Of a stretch of 42,726 nucleotides of DNA, positions 1-7,964 are shown one piece after another. This DNA is from Opitutia bacterium. Its GTDB lineage: Bacteria; Verrucomicrobiota; Verrucomicrobiia; Opitutales; Seribacteraceae. The translations under genes were made by a program, and so were the position numbers. Within the stretch, counting starts at the first letter, position 1. Each line of letters begins with the position of its first letter. The stretch spans positions 25,280 to 68,005 of the forward strand of contig PAZC01000004.1 of the NCBI GenBank assembly GCA_002716045.1. The letters run 5' to 3'. The notes under the pieces are model-generated. The model worked only from the letters and a program-made list of their open reading frames with translations, ran no database searches and was not told where the DNA came from.

Positions 1-1310
1 TTGATTAGCTTTTGGGGTGTCAGCGAATCGACGTTTTGGTCGTACAACGTCATGCGTTCCTTAACCACTCGTTCAGTCCGAGCCAAGCCGATCCTGCATT
101 GATTTGCCAACAATTCCCCAACAGTCCGTACACGTCTACTGCCGAGGTGGTCGATGTCGTCGATCATACCGTTTCCACGCTTGAGGTTGGTCAGATATTT
201 AGTTGCAGCTACAATGTCTTCCACATTGACAATTCGCACGTTTAAATCGGTTTCCAAGCTAAGTTTCTGGTTTAGTTTGTACCGACCTACTCTACCAAGA
301 TCATAACGTTTAGAGTCCTCGAACAGGCGCTTGATCAGAGCCTTGGCATTTTGAGTGGTGGGAGGCTCTCCTGGGCGCAATTTCTTATAAATTTCCTTGA
401 GAGCCTCTTCCTCGTTCCGGGCGGTATCTTTTTTAAGTGAACGGATAATGGCCCCATCATCTACAGCGGTATCAATGACACGCATTTCGCTGATGTCTGC
501 CTTGTGGAAAGTACGTAATCCGGTTTTGGTCAACGGCTCGAAAGACCGGGCCAAAACCACGCCTTTGTTGCCATCTACCATATCTTCAACGAGCACCAAG
601 TGAGACACGTGATCCATCTTCAACGCTTTAGCCACAGAGATGGTTTCAATTTGATAGAATAGTTCGAGTAACTCGAGATCCGAACCTTGACCAAGCGCTC
701 TTAAAAAGGTGGTGATCAGAAATTTGCGTCTGCGCCTGCGTCGATCGAGGTAAATGTACAACAAGTCATTTTGGTCAAATTGAGCCTCAATCCAAGTCCC
801 TCGATCTGGAATGATGCGAAAAGAATGTAACAATTTGCCACTGGTATGTGTTGTTTTCTCAAAACAGATGCCGGGGGAGCGATGCAATTGACTGACGACC
901 ACTCTTTCCGCCCCGTTGATAATAAAAGAACCACGACTTGAGATCATGGGAATTTCACCCATGTAAATTTCCTCATCCTTGATTTCGTCTTTGCCGGATT
1001 CTTCTGAATGTTCACGCAACCGCAATTTCACGTAAAGAGGAGCGGAAAAACTCAAGCCTTCGCGAAGGCTCTCTTCTTCGTCTGCCTTCGGGTCATCGAC
1101 GCGATAACTTAGATACTCCAAGCTGGCCCTGCCGTCATAACTTTCTATAGGGAAAATTTCACTAAACACAGCCTGCAGTCCATCTTTCTTCCGATGGGTG
1201 GGAGGAATATCCCGTTGCAGGTAGTCGCGAAAGGAATCTATCTGATTCTGGATTAAGTTAGGAGGAGCGATGACCTCTTTAAGCTTCCCGAAATTGCGTC
1301 GATTTGGCAT
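1..1310 (-). CDS. rpoB: RNA polymerase beta subunit, N-terminal part (cut by window edge)
   Basis: This is the first 436 codons of the RNA polymerase beta subunit; the gene runs off the left edge, so there is no stop codon in the window. The reading frame is open from ATG (complement of 1308-1310). It shows known beta-subunit blocks: the start MPNRRNFGKL, the protrusion segment GSFIINGAERVVVSQLHRSPG, the segment LDRRRRRRKFLITTFLRALG near residue 190, and TPQKLI at the edge. It is the last visible gene of the ribosomal protein operon, 144 nt behind rplL, with a stable hairpin in the gap that probably sets its level relative to rplL. The rifampicin-binding region lies beyond the window. No SD sequence is obvious in front of the ATG. 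Confidence 0.96.
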   Translation of the reverse strand, partial: MPNRRNFGKLKEVIAPPNLIQNQIDSFRDYLQRDIPPTHRKKDGLQAVFSEIFPIESYDGRASLEYLSYRVDDPKADEEESLREGLSFSAPLYVKLRLREHSEESGKDEIKDEEIYMGEIPMISSRGSFIINGAERVVVSQLHRSPGICFEKTTHTSGKLLHSFRIIPDRGTWIEAQFDQNDLLYIYLDRRRRRRKFLITTFLRALGQGSDLELLELFYQIETISVAKALKMDHVSHLVLVEDMVDGNKGVVLARSFEPLTKTGLRTFHKADISEMRVIDTAVDDGAIIRSLKKDTARNEEEALKEIYKKLRPGEPPTTQNAKALIKRLFEDSKRYDLGRVGRYKLNQKLSLETDLNVRIVNVEDIVAATKYLTNLKRGNGMIDDIDHLGSRRVRTVGELLANQCRIGLARTERVVKERMTLYDQNVDSLTPQKLI

Positions 1311-1358
1311 GAATTTGTCCCGATTAGTCCTGTATCGGATTGGTTGTTGTATAATCGA

Positions 1359-1386
1359 AGGCGTCTCGGATTAAGCCGAGACGCCT
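1359..1386 (-). terminator. Attenuator or RNase III-type hairpin between rplL and rpoB
   Basis: A perfect 11-bp inverted repeat, AGGCGTCTCGG and CCGAGACGCCT, encloses a 6-nt loop. Downstream on the coding strand there is only TTCGATTATA, so a full intrinsic terminator is unlikely. In Escherichia coli the rplL-rpoB spacer holds a partial terminator and an RNase III site that lower rpoB expression relative to rplL. The same role is inferred here from position. Confidence 0.7.
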
Positions 1387-1454
1387 CTTGTCAGACCAAG
1401 CCCGCAAGAGCGAGCGTACTCTTCAATTGAAATGATGAATGCCATGTAGCTCTC

Positions 1455-1844
1455 TTACTTGAGCTCCACTTTGGCACCGGCTGCCTCGAGCTTCTTTTGA
1501 ACCTCTTCAGCCTCATCTTTGGAGGCACCTTCTTTGATGGCTTTAGGAGCGCCTTCAACCAATTCCTTTGCCTCTTTGAGCCCGAGCCCGGTTATACCTC
1601 GAACCTCCTTGATGACGGCAATTTTATTACCACCGAAATCAGTTAATACGACGTCGAATTCGTCTTTTTCTTCTGCAGCGTCGGCATCTCCTCCGCCTGC
1701 TGCGGGAGAGGCAGCCACAGCAGCCACAGGTGCGGCTGCACTAACACCCCAATCTTCCTCCAGTTCCTTAACTAGGTCAGCGATTTCAATCACTGACTGC
1801 GATCCGAGCCATTCTTTTACTTGTTCTTTGTTTATATCTGCCAT
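1455..1844 (-). CDS. rplL: 50S ribosomal protein L7/L12
   Basis: A 129-residue L7/L12 stalk protein, which recruits translation factors to the ribosome. Three parts are visible: the N-terminal dimerization domain ([13 protein letters not shown] to about residue 35), an Ala/Gly-rich hinge (about 36-55), and the C-terminal factor-binding domain with [20 protein letters not shown]. The ATG at 1844 is chosen because AGGAG lies about 8 nt upstream; an in-frame TTG two codons earlier is less likely. It lies 116 nt behind rplJ and 144 nt before rpoB. Length and motifs are normal for the family. Confidence 0.97.
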   Translation of the reverse strand: MADINKEQVKEWLGSQSVIEIADLVKELEEDWGVSAAAPVAAVAASPAAGGGDADAAEEKDEFDVVLTDFGGNKIAVIKEVRGITGLGLKEAKELVEGAPKAIKEGASKDEAEEVQKKLEAAGAKVELK

Positions 1845-1960
1845 TTCCAACTATCTCCTGCTGAATATTATTAGTGTCCGGACGTGGTACGTTTAAGGGT
1901 TGTTCCCCTAATTTCTTCGTGCGGGTGTGTTGATTGTTTGTTATTTGATGCGATGAAAAA

Positions 1961-2470
1961 TTAACTCTCGTTCGTCTTAGCTTGAAGAACATTGACAAAC
2001 GAACGAGCTGGACCAGAGAGGACGGACAAGAGCCCTGAAGCCGGCGAGTTAAGTAAGGAAAGCAATTGAGCTCGCAGGGTATCCATATCAGGGAGTTCGG
2101 CTAGTCTGGCGATTTCTTCGGCTGATAACAACCTATCGCCGAATACACCTCCTTTTATCCCAACCTTTTCTGTTTCCTTATGAAATTTCTTTAGCTTTTT
2201 AGCAGTACCGGATGCATCCGCTCCACCTACTACTATAGCCGTTGGCCCACTTAGGAAGGCACTCATATCAGGCATACCACGTGCCTTTGAAGCCACGTCC
2301 AAGGCACTGTTCTTAACTACGTGAAATTCAGCTCCGCATTCGGCCAACTTGGAGCGCAATTCTGCAGTTTCATCGACTTTGATGCCATGATAGTCGGCTA
2401 TGATGCAAAAATCAGATTTTTCGAGATGGCTGTCTACCTCGGTGGCCAGATACTTTTTTTCGGTTCTCAT
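1961..2470 (-). CDS. rplJ: 50S ribosomal protein L10
   Basis: A 169-residue L10, which anchors the L7/L12 dimers to the GTPase-associated region of 23S rRNA. The N-terminal domain (MRTEKKYLATEVDSHLEK..., with IIADYHGI and FHVVKNSAL) is typical, and the C-terminal helix that binds L7/L12 ends in LQAKTNES. It starts only 25 nt behind rplA, leaving no room for the long L10-binding leader found between these two genes in many bacteria. No convincing SD sequence is present. The order rplK-rplA-rplJ-rplL is conserved across bacteria. Confidence 0.96.
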   Translation of the reverse strand: MRTEKKYLATEVDSHLEKSDFCIIADYHGIKVDETAELRSKLAECGAEFHVVKNSALDVASKARGMPDMSAFLSGPTAIVVGGADASGTAKKLKKFHKETEKVGIKGGVFGDRLLSAEEIARLAELPDMDTLRAQLLSLLNSPASGLLSVLSGPARSFVNVLQAKTNES

Positions 2471-2495
2471 GAGATATTAAAAAGTCGGTGAGTTC

Positions 2496-3188
2496 CTATA
2501 AATGAGCGTATTCAGTACTTGAAAGTCTAACCCCTGGGCTCATGGAACTACTAAGGGTTATGTTCTTCACAAAACGCCCTTTGCAACCTTCTGGGTGCTG
2601 TTTCCCCAGCGAATCCAAGGCAGCTCGCGCGTTCTCGAGCAACTGCTCGGAATTAAAGGACCGTTTTCCAATTACGATTGCGACATTCGAACCCTTGTCC
2701 AACTTGTATTCAACGCGTCCCGACTTTACCGCTTGAATACTGGAAGGGATGTCATCTGTGACGGTGCCTGATTTAGGATTGGGCATCAACCCCTTCGGAC
2801 CAAGAATTCGTGCCACTGACCGAACTTTTTTCATTGCTTCGGTCGTTGAGATTGCAACGTCAAAATCCGTCCACCCTCCTTTGATTTTTTCCAACAGATC
2901 ATCCAGGCCTGCTTCATCGGCGCCATTTTCCCGTGCTTCCTCGACGTTATCAGTAAAAACCACAACACTTAGCTTTTTCCCACTTCCGTGGGGAAGATTC
3001 ACAGTGCCTCGCACCATTTGCGCAGTGTTCTTTGGGTCTACTCCCAAATTGACAGAAAGTTCAACGGTCTCATCAAATTTAGCGGCAGGCAAGCTTAGCA
3101 GTGTCTTTACGGCATCCTCCAAGTTATGCCTAGTTTCTCGAGGAACCTCACCTAAAGCCGTATTGTATCGTTTGCTTGCTTTTCCCAT
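2496..3188 (-). CDS. rplA: 50S ribosomal protein L1
   Basis: A 230-residue L1 protein, which forms the mobile L1 stalk on 23S rRNA and often represses translation of its own operon. Diagnostic stretches are KRYNTAL, VELSVNLGVDPK, VRGTVNLPHGSGK, the RILGPKGLMPNPKSGTV signature near residue 130, and GRVEYKLDKGSN. Start and length agree with family norms. It follows rplK after 41 nt and precedes rplJ by 25 nt, so co-transcription is expected. Confidence 0.97.
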   Translation of the reverse strand: MGKASKRYNTALGEVPRETRHNLEDAVKTLLSLPAAKFDETVELSVNLGVDPKNTAQMVRGTVNLPHGSGKKLSVVVFTDNVEEARENGADEAGLDDLLEKIKGGWTDFDVAISTTEAMKKVRSVARILGPKGLMPNPKSGTVTDDIPSSIQAVKSGRVEYKLDKGSNVAIVIGKRSFNSEQLLENARAALDSLGKQHPEGCKGRFVKNITLSSSMSPGVRLSSTEYAHL

Positions 3189-3229
3189 CTTACTGAAATG
3201 TGAAATATCTGAAATCTTAAAAGTGGTAG

Positions 3230-3652
3230 TTACAAAACCTCTATGCCCATACTGCGAGCAGTGCCTTCTATAATGCGAATAGCCGCTTCGTCGTCGTTGG
3301 CGTTGAGATCCTTTTCCTTTGTTCTGACTATCTCTAAAATTTGATCTCGAGTCACTGATCCCACTTTTTCTCGATTGGGGGTTCCCGATCCTTTGGGCAC
3401 ATCGGCGGCTTTTTTCAATAGAACCGCTGCAGGCGGCGATTTCAAAATAAAGGAAAAGGAACGATCTGCATACACCGTAATTACAACAGGTAAGATCAAA
3501 CCGGCTTGATCCTTTGTCTTCGCATTGAATTCCTTGCAGAATCCCATGATGTTGACGCCCTTGGCACCCAATGCGGGACCAACAGGTGGAGCTGGATTAG
3601 CGCTTCCGGCAGGTAATTGTAACCGTATTTCTCCTATTTCCTTCTTAGACAT
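3230..3652 (-). CDS. rplK: 50S ribosomal protein L11
   Basis: A 140-residue L11, which with its rRNA partner forms the GTPase-associated centre. The N-terminal domain carries the proline-rich [20 protein letters not shown], and the C-terminal rRNA-binding domain runs from about residue 70 to the end ([15 protein letters not shown]). It starts with ATG at 3652, 15 nt behind nusG. The order nusG-rplK-rplA is conserved. No SD sequence is evident. Confidence 0.97.
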   Translation of the reverse strand: MSKKEIGEIRLQLPAGSANPAPPVGPALGAKGVNIMGFCKEFNAKTKDQAGLILPVVITVYADRSFSFILKSPPAAVLLKKAADVPKGSGTPNREKVGSVTRDQILEIVRTKEKDLNANDDEAAIRIIEGTARSMGIEVL

Positions 3653-3667
3653 GGCAGTTTGTTGTTC

Positions 3668-4246
3668 TTATTCCTCGGCTTTTTCCACTTGCCAAAATTC
3701 TAGCTCAACGGGAGTGAAACGCCCAAAAATGGAAACAGACACCTTGAGAGTTCCCTTGTCCGCATCTACTTCATCAATGATTCCCGTCAGGTTGATGAAA
3801 GGACCATCCAAAATCTTAACTTCTTCGCCCGTCTCATAGAGCACCTTTGGAACCTCTTTGCCTTCTGCGTCCTCTACTTGTCTCAAAATCCGGTTAATTT
3901 CATCTTCCTTGAGAGCAGTTGGAGTGTCTTTGCCTATAAAGTTAATCACACCTTGGGTATCCTTTACTTGATACCATGGCTCCTTGAGCAGGTTGCCATC
4001 CAAGTCATACAAACGCATTTCAACGAATACATAGCCTGGATAAAATTTCCGTTCCCTCTGACGTTTTTCTCCGTTTTTGATTTCAGAAACAGTTTCGGTG
4101 GGAACCAGAACTTCGCTCAAACATTCCCCCATCCGTTCGTCTTCTTCCTTGAACTTGTTCAAGTATTTTTGAACCTTTCCTTCTTGGTTGGAAAGAGTTT
4201 GAACGGCATACCACCGAGTGGGTCCAAGTTTGGCTTCGTTTGTCAT
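3668..4246 (-). CDS. nusG: Transcription termination/antitermination factor NusG
   Basis: NusG binds elongating RNA polymerase and links it to Rho or to the ribosome. The NGN domain begins [19 protein letters not shown] and contains [10 protein letters not shown]. The C-terminal KOW domain is [21 protein letters not shown], followed by [15 protein letters not shown]. The ATG at 4246 gives 192 residues; an in-frame GTG three codons earlier (4255) is also possible, and neither has a clear SD sequence. It lies directly behind secE, as in most bacteria. Confidence 0.95.
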   Translation of the reverse strand: MTNEAKLGPTRWYAVQTLSNQEGKVQKYLNKFKEEDERMGECLSEVLVPTETVSEIKNGEKRQRERKFYPGYVFVEMRLYDLDGNLLKEPWYQVKDTQGVINFIGKDTPTALKEDEINRILRQVEDAEGKEVPKVLYETGEEVKILDGPFINLTGIIDEVDADKGTLKVSVSIFGRFTPVELEFWQVEKAEE

Positions 4247-4280
4247 CAAGATCACTAAAAGGAGGAAACTTAATGGAGAT

Positions 4281-4484
4281 CTAGCGAACCACCCCAGTTA
4301 TGTATTCAACCCAATTGGCCAAGGAAAAGTCGGTCAAAGTGATGAAAGATCCAAGAATTACTATTCCAACTAGGACCACCACTGTAGATTCCTGAAGTTC
4401 CTTTTTGGTTGGCCATGTTGCTTTCTTCAACTCAGTCACAGTTTCCCCGTAAAAAACTCGAGCGGATTTGAATGGATTTTTCAT
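4281..4484 (-). CDS. secE: Preprotein translocase subunit SecE
   Basis: A 67-residue, single-span SecE, the small essential clamp of the SecYEG channel in the inner membrane. The conserved amphipathic segment [19 protein letters not shown] precedes one transmembrane helix (about residues 32-56, [16 protein letters not shown]). This short form is the usual one outside the Enterobacteria, where SecE has three spans. It sits between tRNA-Trp and nusG, as in many bacterial genomes. Confidence 0.95.
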   Translation of the reverse strand: MKNPFKSARVFYGETVTELKKATWPTKKELQESTVVVLVGIVILGSFITLTDFSLANWVEYITGVVR

Positions 4485-4519
4485 TTATCTTGCTTGGGAT
4501 AAACTCAAGGGTTAACCGT

Positions 4520-4595
4520 TGGCGGGAGAAGAGGGACTCGAACCCCCAACCTACGGTTTTGGAGACCGTTGCTCTGCCAGTTGAGCTATTCTCCC
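4520..4595 (-). tRNA. tRNA-Trp (anticodon CCA)
   Basis: The cloverleaf folds fully: acceptor stem GGGAGAA with TTCTCCC, anticodon stem ACGGT with ACCGT, loop CTCCAAA giving anticodon CCA, and a T arm with TTCGAGT. The discriminator is G and the CCA end is encoded. It lies between tuf and secE, a common position for tRNA-Trp. Confidence 0.97.
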
Positions 4596-4635
4596 TAGAA
4601 TACGAAAATGATATTTTGCACCAACACGATTACCC

Positions 4636-5838
4636 TTAGGAAATCACCTCGGTGATATTGCCGGCACCGATGGTTTTACCACCTTCTCGGATAGCGAAAC
4701 GTTGACCGGATTCCATGGCAATAGACTTCTGCAATTCCATGTTTACGGCAAGATTGTCTCCAGGCATTACCATTTCAACGCCTTCGGGCAATTCCACTAT
4801 ACCAGTAACGTCCGCAGTCCCGAAAAAGAATTGAGGGCGATATCCCTTGAAAAAGGGTGTGTGGCGCCCGCCTTCATCTTTGGTTAGCACATAAATTTGA
4901 GCCTTTGCTTTGATATGTGGCTTGATTGATCCAGGCTTTGCCAGAACATGACCACGCTCGATTTCATCCTTTTCAACTCCACGCAGCAGCAAACCGACAT
5001 TGTCGCCGGCTTGGCCTTGATCAAGCTCCTTGCGAAACATTTCGACACCTGTGCAGGTTGTAATGCGACCTTCACCCAGGCCGACAATTTCCACGTCTTC
5101 GCCAACCTTGACCACGCCCCGTTCAATACGACCTGTGGCAACGGTTCCGCGACCGGTAATGGAAAAGACGTCTTCAACAGACATCAGGAATGGTTTGTCG
5201 ACGTCGCGTTCAGGCTCAGCTATTTCCGAATCAATTACTTCCATTAATTGCTGAATGGCAGGCAATCCCAATTCACCTTCATCATCCTCGAGTGCTTTTG
5301 TTGCGGATCCTCTGATGATTTTTGCGTTATCCCCATCAAATTCGTATTTGCTGAGGAGATCGCGAATTTCCATGTCGACAAGCTCCACAAGTTCCGCGTC
5401 ATCGCCTTCAAGTAGATCACACTTGTTAAGAAAGACCACCACGTGGGGAACATCAACTTGTCGGGCAAGCAGGATATGTTCCCTTGTCTGTGGCATGGGT
5501 CCGGTAGAAGCATCCACGACAAGGATGGCGCCGTCCATTTGGGCTGCGCCCGTAATCATATTCTTTACGAAATCGGCGTGACCCGGGCAATCCACGTGAG
5601 CGTAGTGACGATTATCCGACTCATATTCAACATGAGATACGGCAATCGTCACGATTTTTGAAGCGTCGCGCACGGTTCCACCTTTCGCGATATCCGCGTA
5701 GCTTTTTATTTCAGCTAGTCCCTTGCGTGATTGGGCGTGAAGGATTGCTGCAGTCAGCGTGGTTTTTCCGTGGTCGACGTGACCGATAGTGCCGACGTTG
5801 ACATGGGGTTTGTTTCTCTCGAATTGTGCCTTAGCCAT
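4636..5838 (-). CDS. tuf: Translation elongation factor Tu
   Basis: A 400-residue EF-Tu, which carries aminoacyl-tRNA to the ribosome using GTP. The P loop GHVDHGKT is at residues 19-26, DCPGH near residue 82 and NKCD near 137; domains 2 and 3 follow ([32 protein letters not shown]). The odd part is switch I: the usual RGITI is replaced by KIVTI at residues 61-65, inside [16 protein letters not shown]. The threonine that contacts magnesium is kept (T64), but the preceding glycine is not. It lies between tRNA-Thr and tRNA-Trp and is probably transcribed from the promoter before tRNA-Thr. No other tuf copy is in the window. Confidence 0.97.
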   Translation of the reverse strand: MAKAQFERNKPHVNVGTIGHVDHGKTTLTAAILHAQSRKGLAEIKSYADIAKGGTVRDASKIVTIAVSHVEYESDNRHYAHVDCPGHADFVKNMITGAAQMDGAILVVDASTGPMPQTREHILLARQVDVPHVVVFLNKCDLLEGDDAELVELVDMEIRDLLSKYEFDGDNAKIIRGSATKALEDDEGELGLPAIQQLMEVIDSEIAEPERDVDKPFLMSVEDVFSITGRGTVATGRIERGVVKVGEDVEIVGLGEGRITTCTGVEMFRKELDQGQAGDNVGLLLRGVEKDEIERGHVLAKPGSIKPHIKAKAQIYVLTKDEGGRHTPFFKGYRPQFFFGTADVTGIVELPEGVEMVMPGDNLAVNMELQKSIAMESGQRFAIREGGKTIGAGNITEVIS

Positions 5839-5888
5839 CGATAGTTTTTCCGTTTAGTTGTTTTCTTTGAAGGCAATGCCTTTGCCAA

Positions 5889-5964
5889 TGGAGCCCACGA
5901 GCGGATTTGAACCGCCGACCTCGTCCTTACCAAGGACGCGCTCTGCCGACTGAGCTACATGGGC
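5889..5964 (-). tRNA. tRNA-Thr (anticodon GGT)
   Basis: A complete cloverleaf: acceptor stem GCCCATG with CGTGGGC (one G-U pair), anticodon stem CGTCC with GGACG, loop TTGGTAA giving GGT, and T arm GGTTCAAATCC. The discriminator is T and the CCA end is encoded. It reads ACC, and ACT by wobble. It is the first element of the tuf operon. Confidence 0.97.
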
Positions 5965-5973
5965 GAGAAGATG

Positions 5974-6003
5974 TTATAACTATAGTTGTTTGTTTGTGCG
6001 CAA
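5974..6003 (-). promoter_or_regulatory. Candidate sigma-70 promoter of the tRNA-Thr-tuf operon
   Basis: On the minus strand a -35-like TTGCGC (5998-6003) is separated by 18 nt from a -10-like TTATAA (5974-5979). Transcription would start around 5966, right at the 5' end of tRNA-Thr. Both boxes are imperfect, but the position fits the head of a highly expressed operon. Confidence 0.5.
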
Positions 6004-6143
6004 GCACTTGTGTATTATTAAAAGTTAGTCTGGGATTTTGAGAGTGGGGATTTTCTTTCCTCATCGTCACCACCCGATAAATGGAAAGAACGGAAGAAAA
6101 TGGACGAAAGTGATTCTGTGGTCAATGATTTTTGTCGGAAAAA

Positions 6144-6854
6144 TCACGGATAAGCAGTTATACGATAAAAGCCCGAAGACAAACCGCTTTCAGAAACCTT
6201 CTGTTTTGCAAAACGAGATAATGCTTGGTCTAACTCATTGATTCCAGAAAACTTTGTCTGAGAGGGTGACCCCATTGCCGTTAGATTTTCAACTGTACAG
6301 AAAAATTCCACAGGTGACCAAAAGCCCACCTTGGATTCACTCATCAGTTTTTTCGGCAAAGGAAATTCATGAATCTTTTCTTCCCCCATCCGTTGGATTT
6401 CCATCACACCTTTGCCTGATGCATTTGAATTCTCGGTAATTTCCTTCGCCAATCCCAAGGTGGAGAAAGTAGCCGCTAGCCCTTTTGATAAAACCCGAGG
6501 GGGTTGAGGTCCAAAGTCAAGTTGGGGCCCCTTGAAAAAGGTTGAGTTAACGGCATAAAGTTCGGGTGGATAATTGGAAATTCCAGTTATTTTGTCGTCA
6601 AGGGTCGCCCTAGGAGTAGTGGATGCATTCCACCGTGTCGGTAAAAACAATGGGGCGGAATCTTCGAGCAACGCTTGATCTGCCATCACGTTGCTTCTCG
6701 ACAAATCAACATAGCCAATGCTTGGCTTTGCCAATTCCTTGGGAGAAAAAGGTTTTCCAACAGGATTTAATTTTGAGAATAGTACATACCCCGAAACACC
6801 CAAGATCAGGGTGATCAACGGTAGGCTGATTGCCGGAATCTGCTCAGGCTTCAT
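6144..6854 (-). CDS. Unknown one-pass membrane protein of the TPR-ExbB-ExbD operon
   Basis: This 236-residue protein is not recognised. One hydrophobic helix (about residues 8-27, AISLPLITLILGVSGYVLFS) follows a short N-terminus, and the rest is predicted outside the cytoplasm, with proline-rich patches (FGPQPPRVL, LPTRWNASTTPRAT). The layout resembles a TonB- or TolA-like partner, a short cytoplasmic start plus one anchor plus a periplasmic body. However, no TonB C-terminal domain or long Pro-Glu/Pro-Lys linker is seen, so the function is left open. Its ATG overlaps the TGA of the ExbD-like gene by 4 nt, so it is translated from the same message and may belong to the same complex. Confidence 0.75.
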   Translation of the reverse strand: MKPEQIPAISLPLITLILGVSGYVLFSKLNPVGKPFSPKELAKPSIGYVDLSRSNVMADQALLEDSAPLFLPTRWNASTTPRATLDDKITGISNYPPELYAVNSTFFKGPQLDFGPQPPRVLSKGLAATFSTLGLAKEITENSNASGKGVMEIQRMGEEKIHEFPLPKKLMSESKVGFWSPVEFFCTVENLTAMGSPSQTKFSGINELDQALSRFAKQKVSESGLSSGFYRITAYP

Positions 6855-7318
6855 TCGGGTGAAATGAAATTATTGGGTACTATCATGTCCGCCGATTCAG
6901 ATGCCAACTGAATGGATTGTACGCCAGCGGATAAGGCTATTTCACAGAGTTTGAGCAAAGTTGCCATGCTGGAAATTTTGTTCATTTTAAGCAAAAGGGA
7001 GACTCCGCCCTTGTGTTTTTCACGGGCGACAACAGTTCGCAAGACAGGGGCAATTTCATTCATTTGGTAACGGTCGCCTTCAAGAAAGATTTCATTCTTC
7101 CCGGCAACTGTTAGCACCGCTGCACATGGAATGCCTCGAAGATTCTCTCCACTACGAGGCAAGTCCAATGGAATCCCAGGCGAGAATGTGAATCGAGAAC
7201 TCAACCAAACAAACAATCCCACTATCATACACAGGTCCAGAAGAGGCGCAAAATCTATGGAGAAAGATTCCTTCTCGATCTGCAAAGTGAAATCAAAGGC
7301 CTTTAAGTGAGATTTCAT
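6851..7318 (-). CDS. ExbD/TolR-family biopolymer transport protein
   Basis: A 155-residue ExbD/TolR-like protein. These proteins form, with ExbB/TolQ, a motor driven by the proton gradient across the inner membrane. A cytoplasmic start leads into one transmembrane helix (about residues 22-42) carrying the conserved aspartate at D28 (PLLDLCMIVGLFVW). A periplasmic domain of about 100 residues follows, with LEGDRYQMNEIAPVLR matching the family strand-helix pattern. It overlaps the upstream exbB-like gene by 4 nt (ATGA) and the downstream unknown gene by 4 nt. Without a TonB or Tol-Pal set nearby, the system it serves cannot be named. Confidence 0.85.
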   Translation of the reverse strand: MKSHLKAFDFTLQIEKESFSIDFAPLLDLCMIVGLFVWLSSRFTFSPGIPLDLPRSGENLRGIPCAAVLTVAGKNEIFLEGDRYQMNEIAPVLRTVVAREKHKGGVSLLLKMNKISSMATLLKLCEIALSAGVQSIQLASESADMIVPNNFISPE

Positions 7319-7962
7319 TTGGCTTTCTCTTTTTTATAGAGAGATGAATCTGCCAATGTTATTTGTTGCAATATGGCATTGGCGACCCACTCCAAATCAT
7401 GGACGAGTGATTTCACCCGACTGCGCAACAAGGCCCTTCCGCAGTGTGATGTGATCGCAATGGTCAAACCTATAACCGTACTCACAACGGCATGCGTTAA
7501 GTCGCCTGCGAAAGAGGCTGAATTAGCGTAAAATCCGGCCTCTTGAAGTCTGCGGAATGCTTCTGCACTCGATAATAAAGTACCAAGCAGACCAAGGATG
7601 GGAGCAACTTTTACTACAACACCCAAGGCCATAAGCCTCTTTTCCAATAAAGGTATTTCCAGATGGGCAACCGTTTGAATTGCACCTCTCAACCGCTTTT
7701 CATCTTTGTCGTGATTCAACAAGGCTGTTTTGATCAAGTTGGATACAGGTTTGTTGCCTTCGTTTTCACACAGAGTCAAAGCTTCCACCAATCGACTTTG
7801 GCGTAGGTTGTTTTTAATGCCCTCCATGAACTCCTCTACATTGATCTGGATTTTATGAAGGTACAGGATTCTCTCTATGAAAAAAGCCAAGCTCAGTATG
7901 CCCAATCCGAGCAAAGGCCAAGTCAATGGCCCCCCTCCTTGCAATAAGTTCCATTCACCCAT
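7315..7962 (-). CDS. MotA/TolQ/ExbB-family proton channel protein
   Basis: A 215-residue protein of the ExbB/TolQ family, the channel part of the ExbB-ExbD motor. Three hydrophobic spans are visible: about 13-33 (LTWPLLGLGILSLAFFIERI), 110-135 (LMALGVVVKVAPILGLLGT) and 150-172 (VVSTVIGLTIAITSH). The family block APILGLLGT before helix 2 is intact. AAGGA lies 7 nt before the ATG, one of the clearer SD sequences in this window. It starts 2 nt after the TPR gene and overlaps the exbD-like gene by 4 nt. Confidence 0.9.
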   Translation of the reverse strand: MGEWNLLQGGGPLTWPLLGLGILSLAFFIERILYLHKIQINVEEFMEGIKNNLRQSRLVEALTLCENEGNKPVSNLIKTALLNHDKDEKRLRGAIQTVAHLEIPLLEKRLMALGVVVKVAPILGLLGTLLSSAEAFRRLQEAGFYANSASFAGDLTHAVVSTVIGLTIAITSHCGRALLRSRVKSLVHDLEWVANAILQQITLADSSLYKKEKAK

Positions 7963-7964
7963 CT

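Noticed and set aside
6127-6145. GATTTTT/AAAAATC hairpin at the end of the unknown membrane gene
   Set aside because: The stem is all A-U apart from one pair, it overlaps the stop codon, and no T run follows, so it is not convincing as a terminator.
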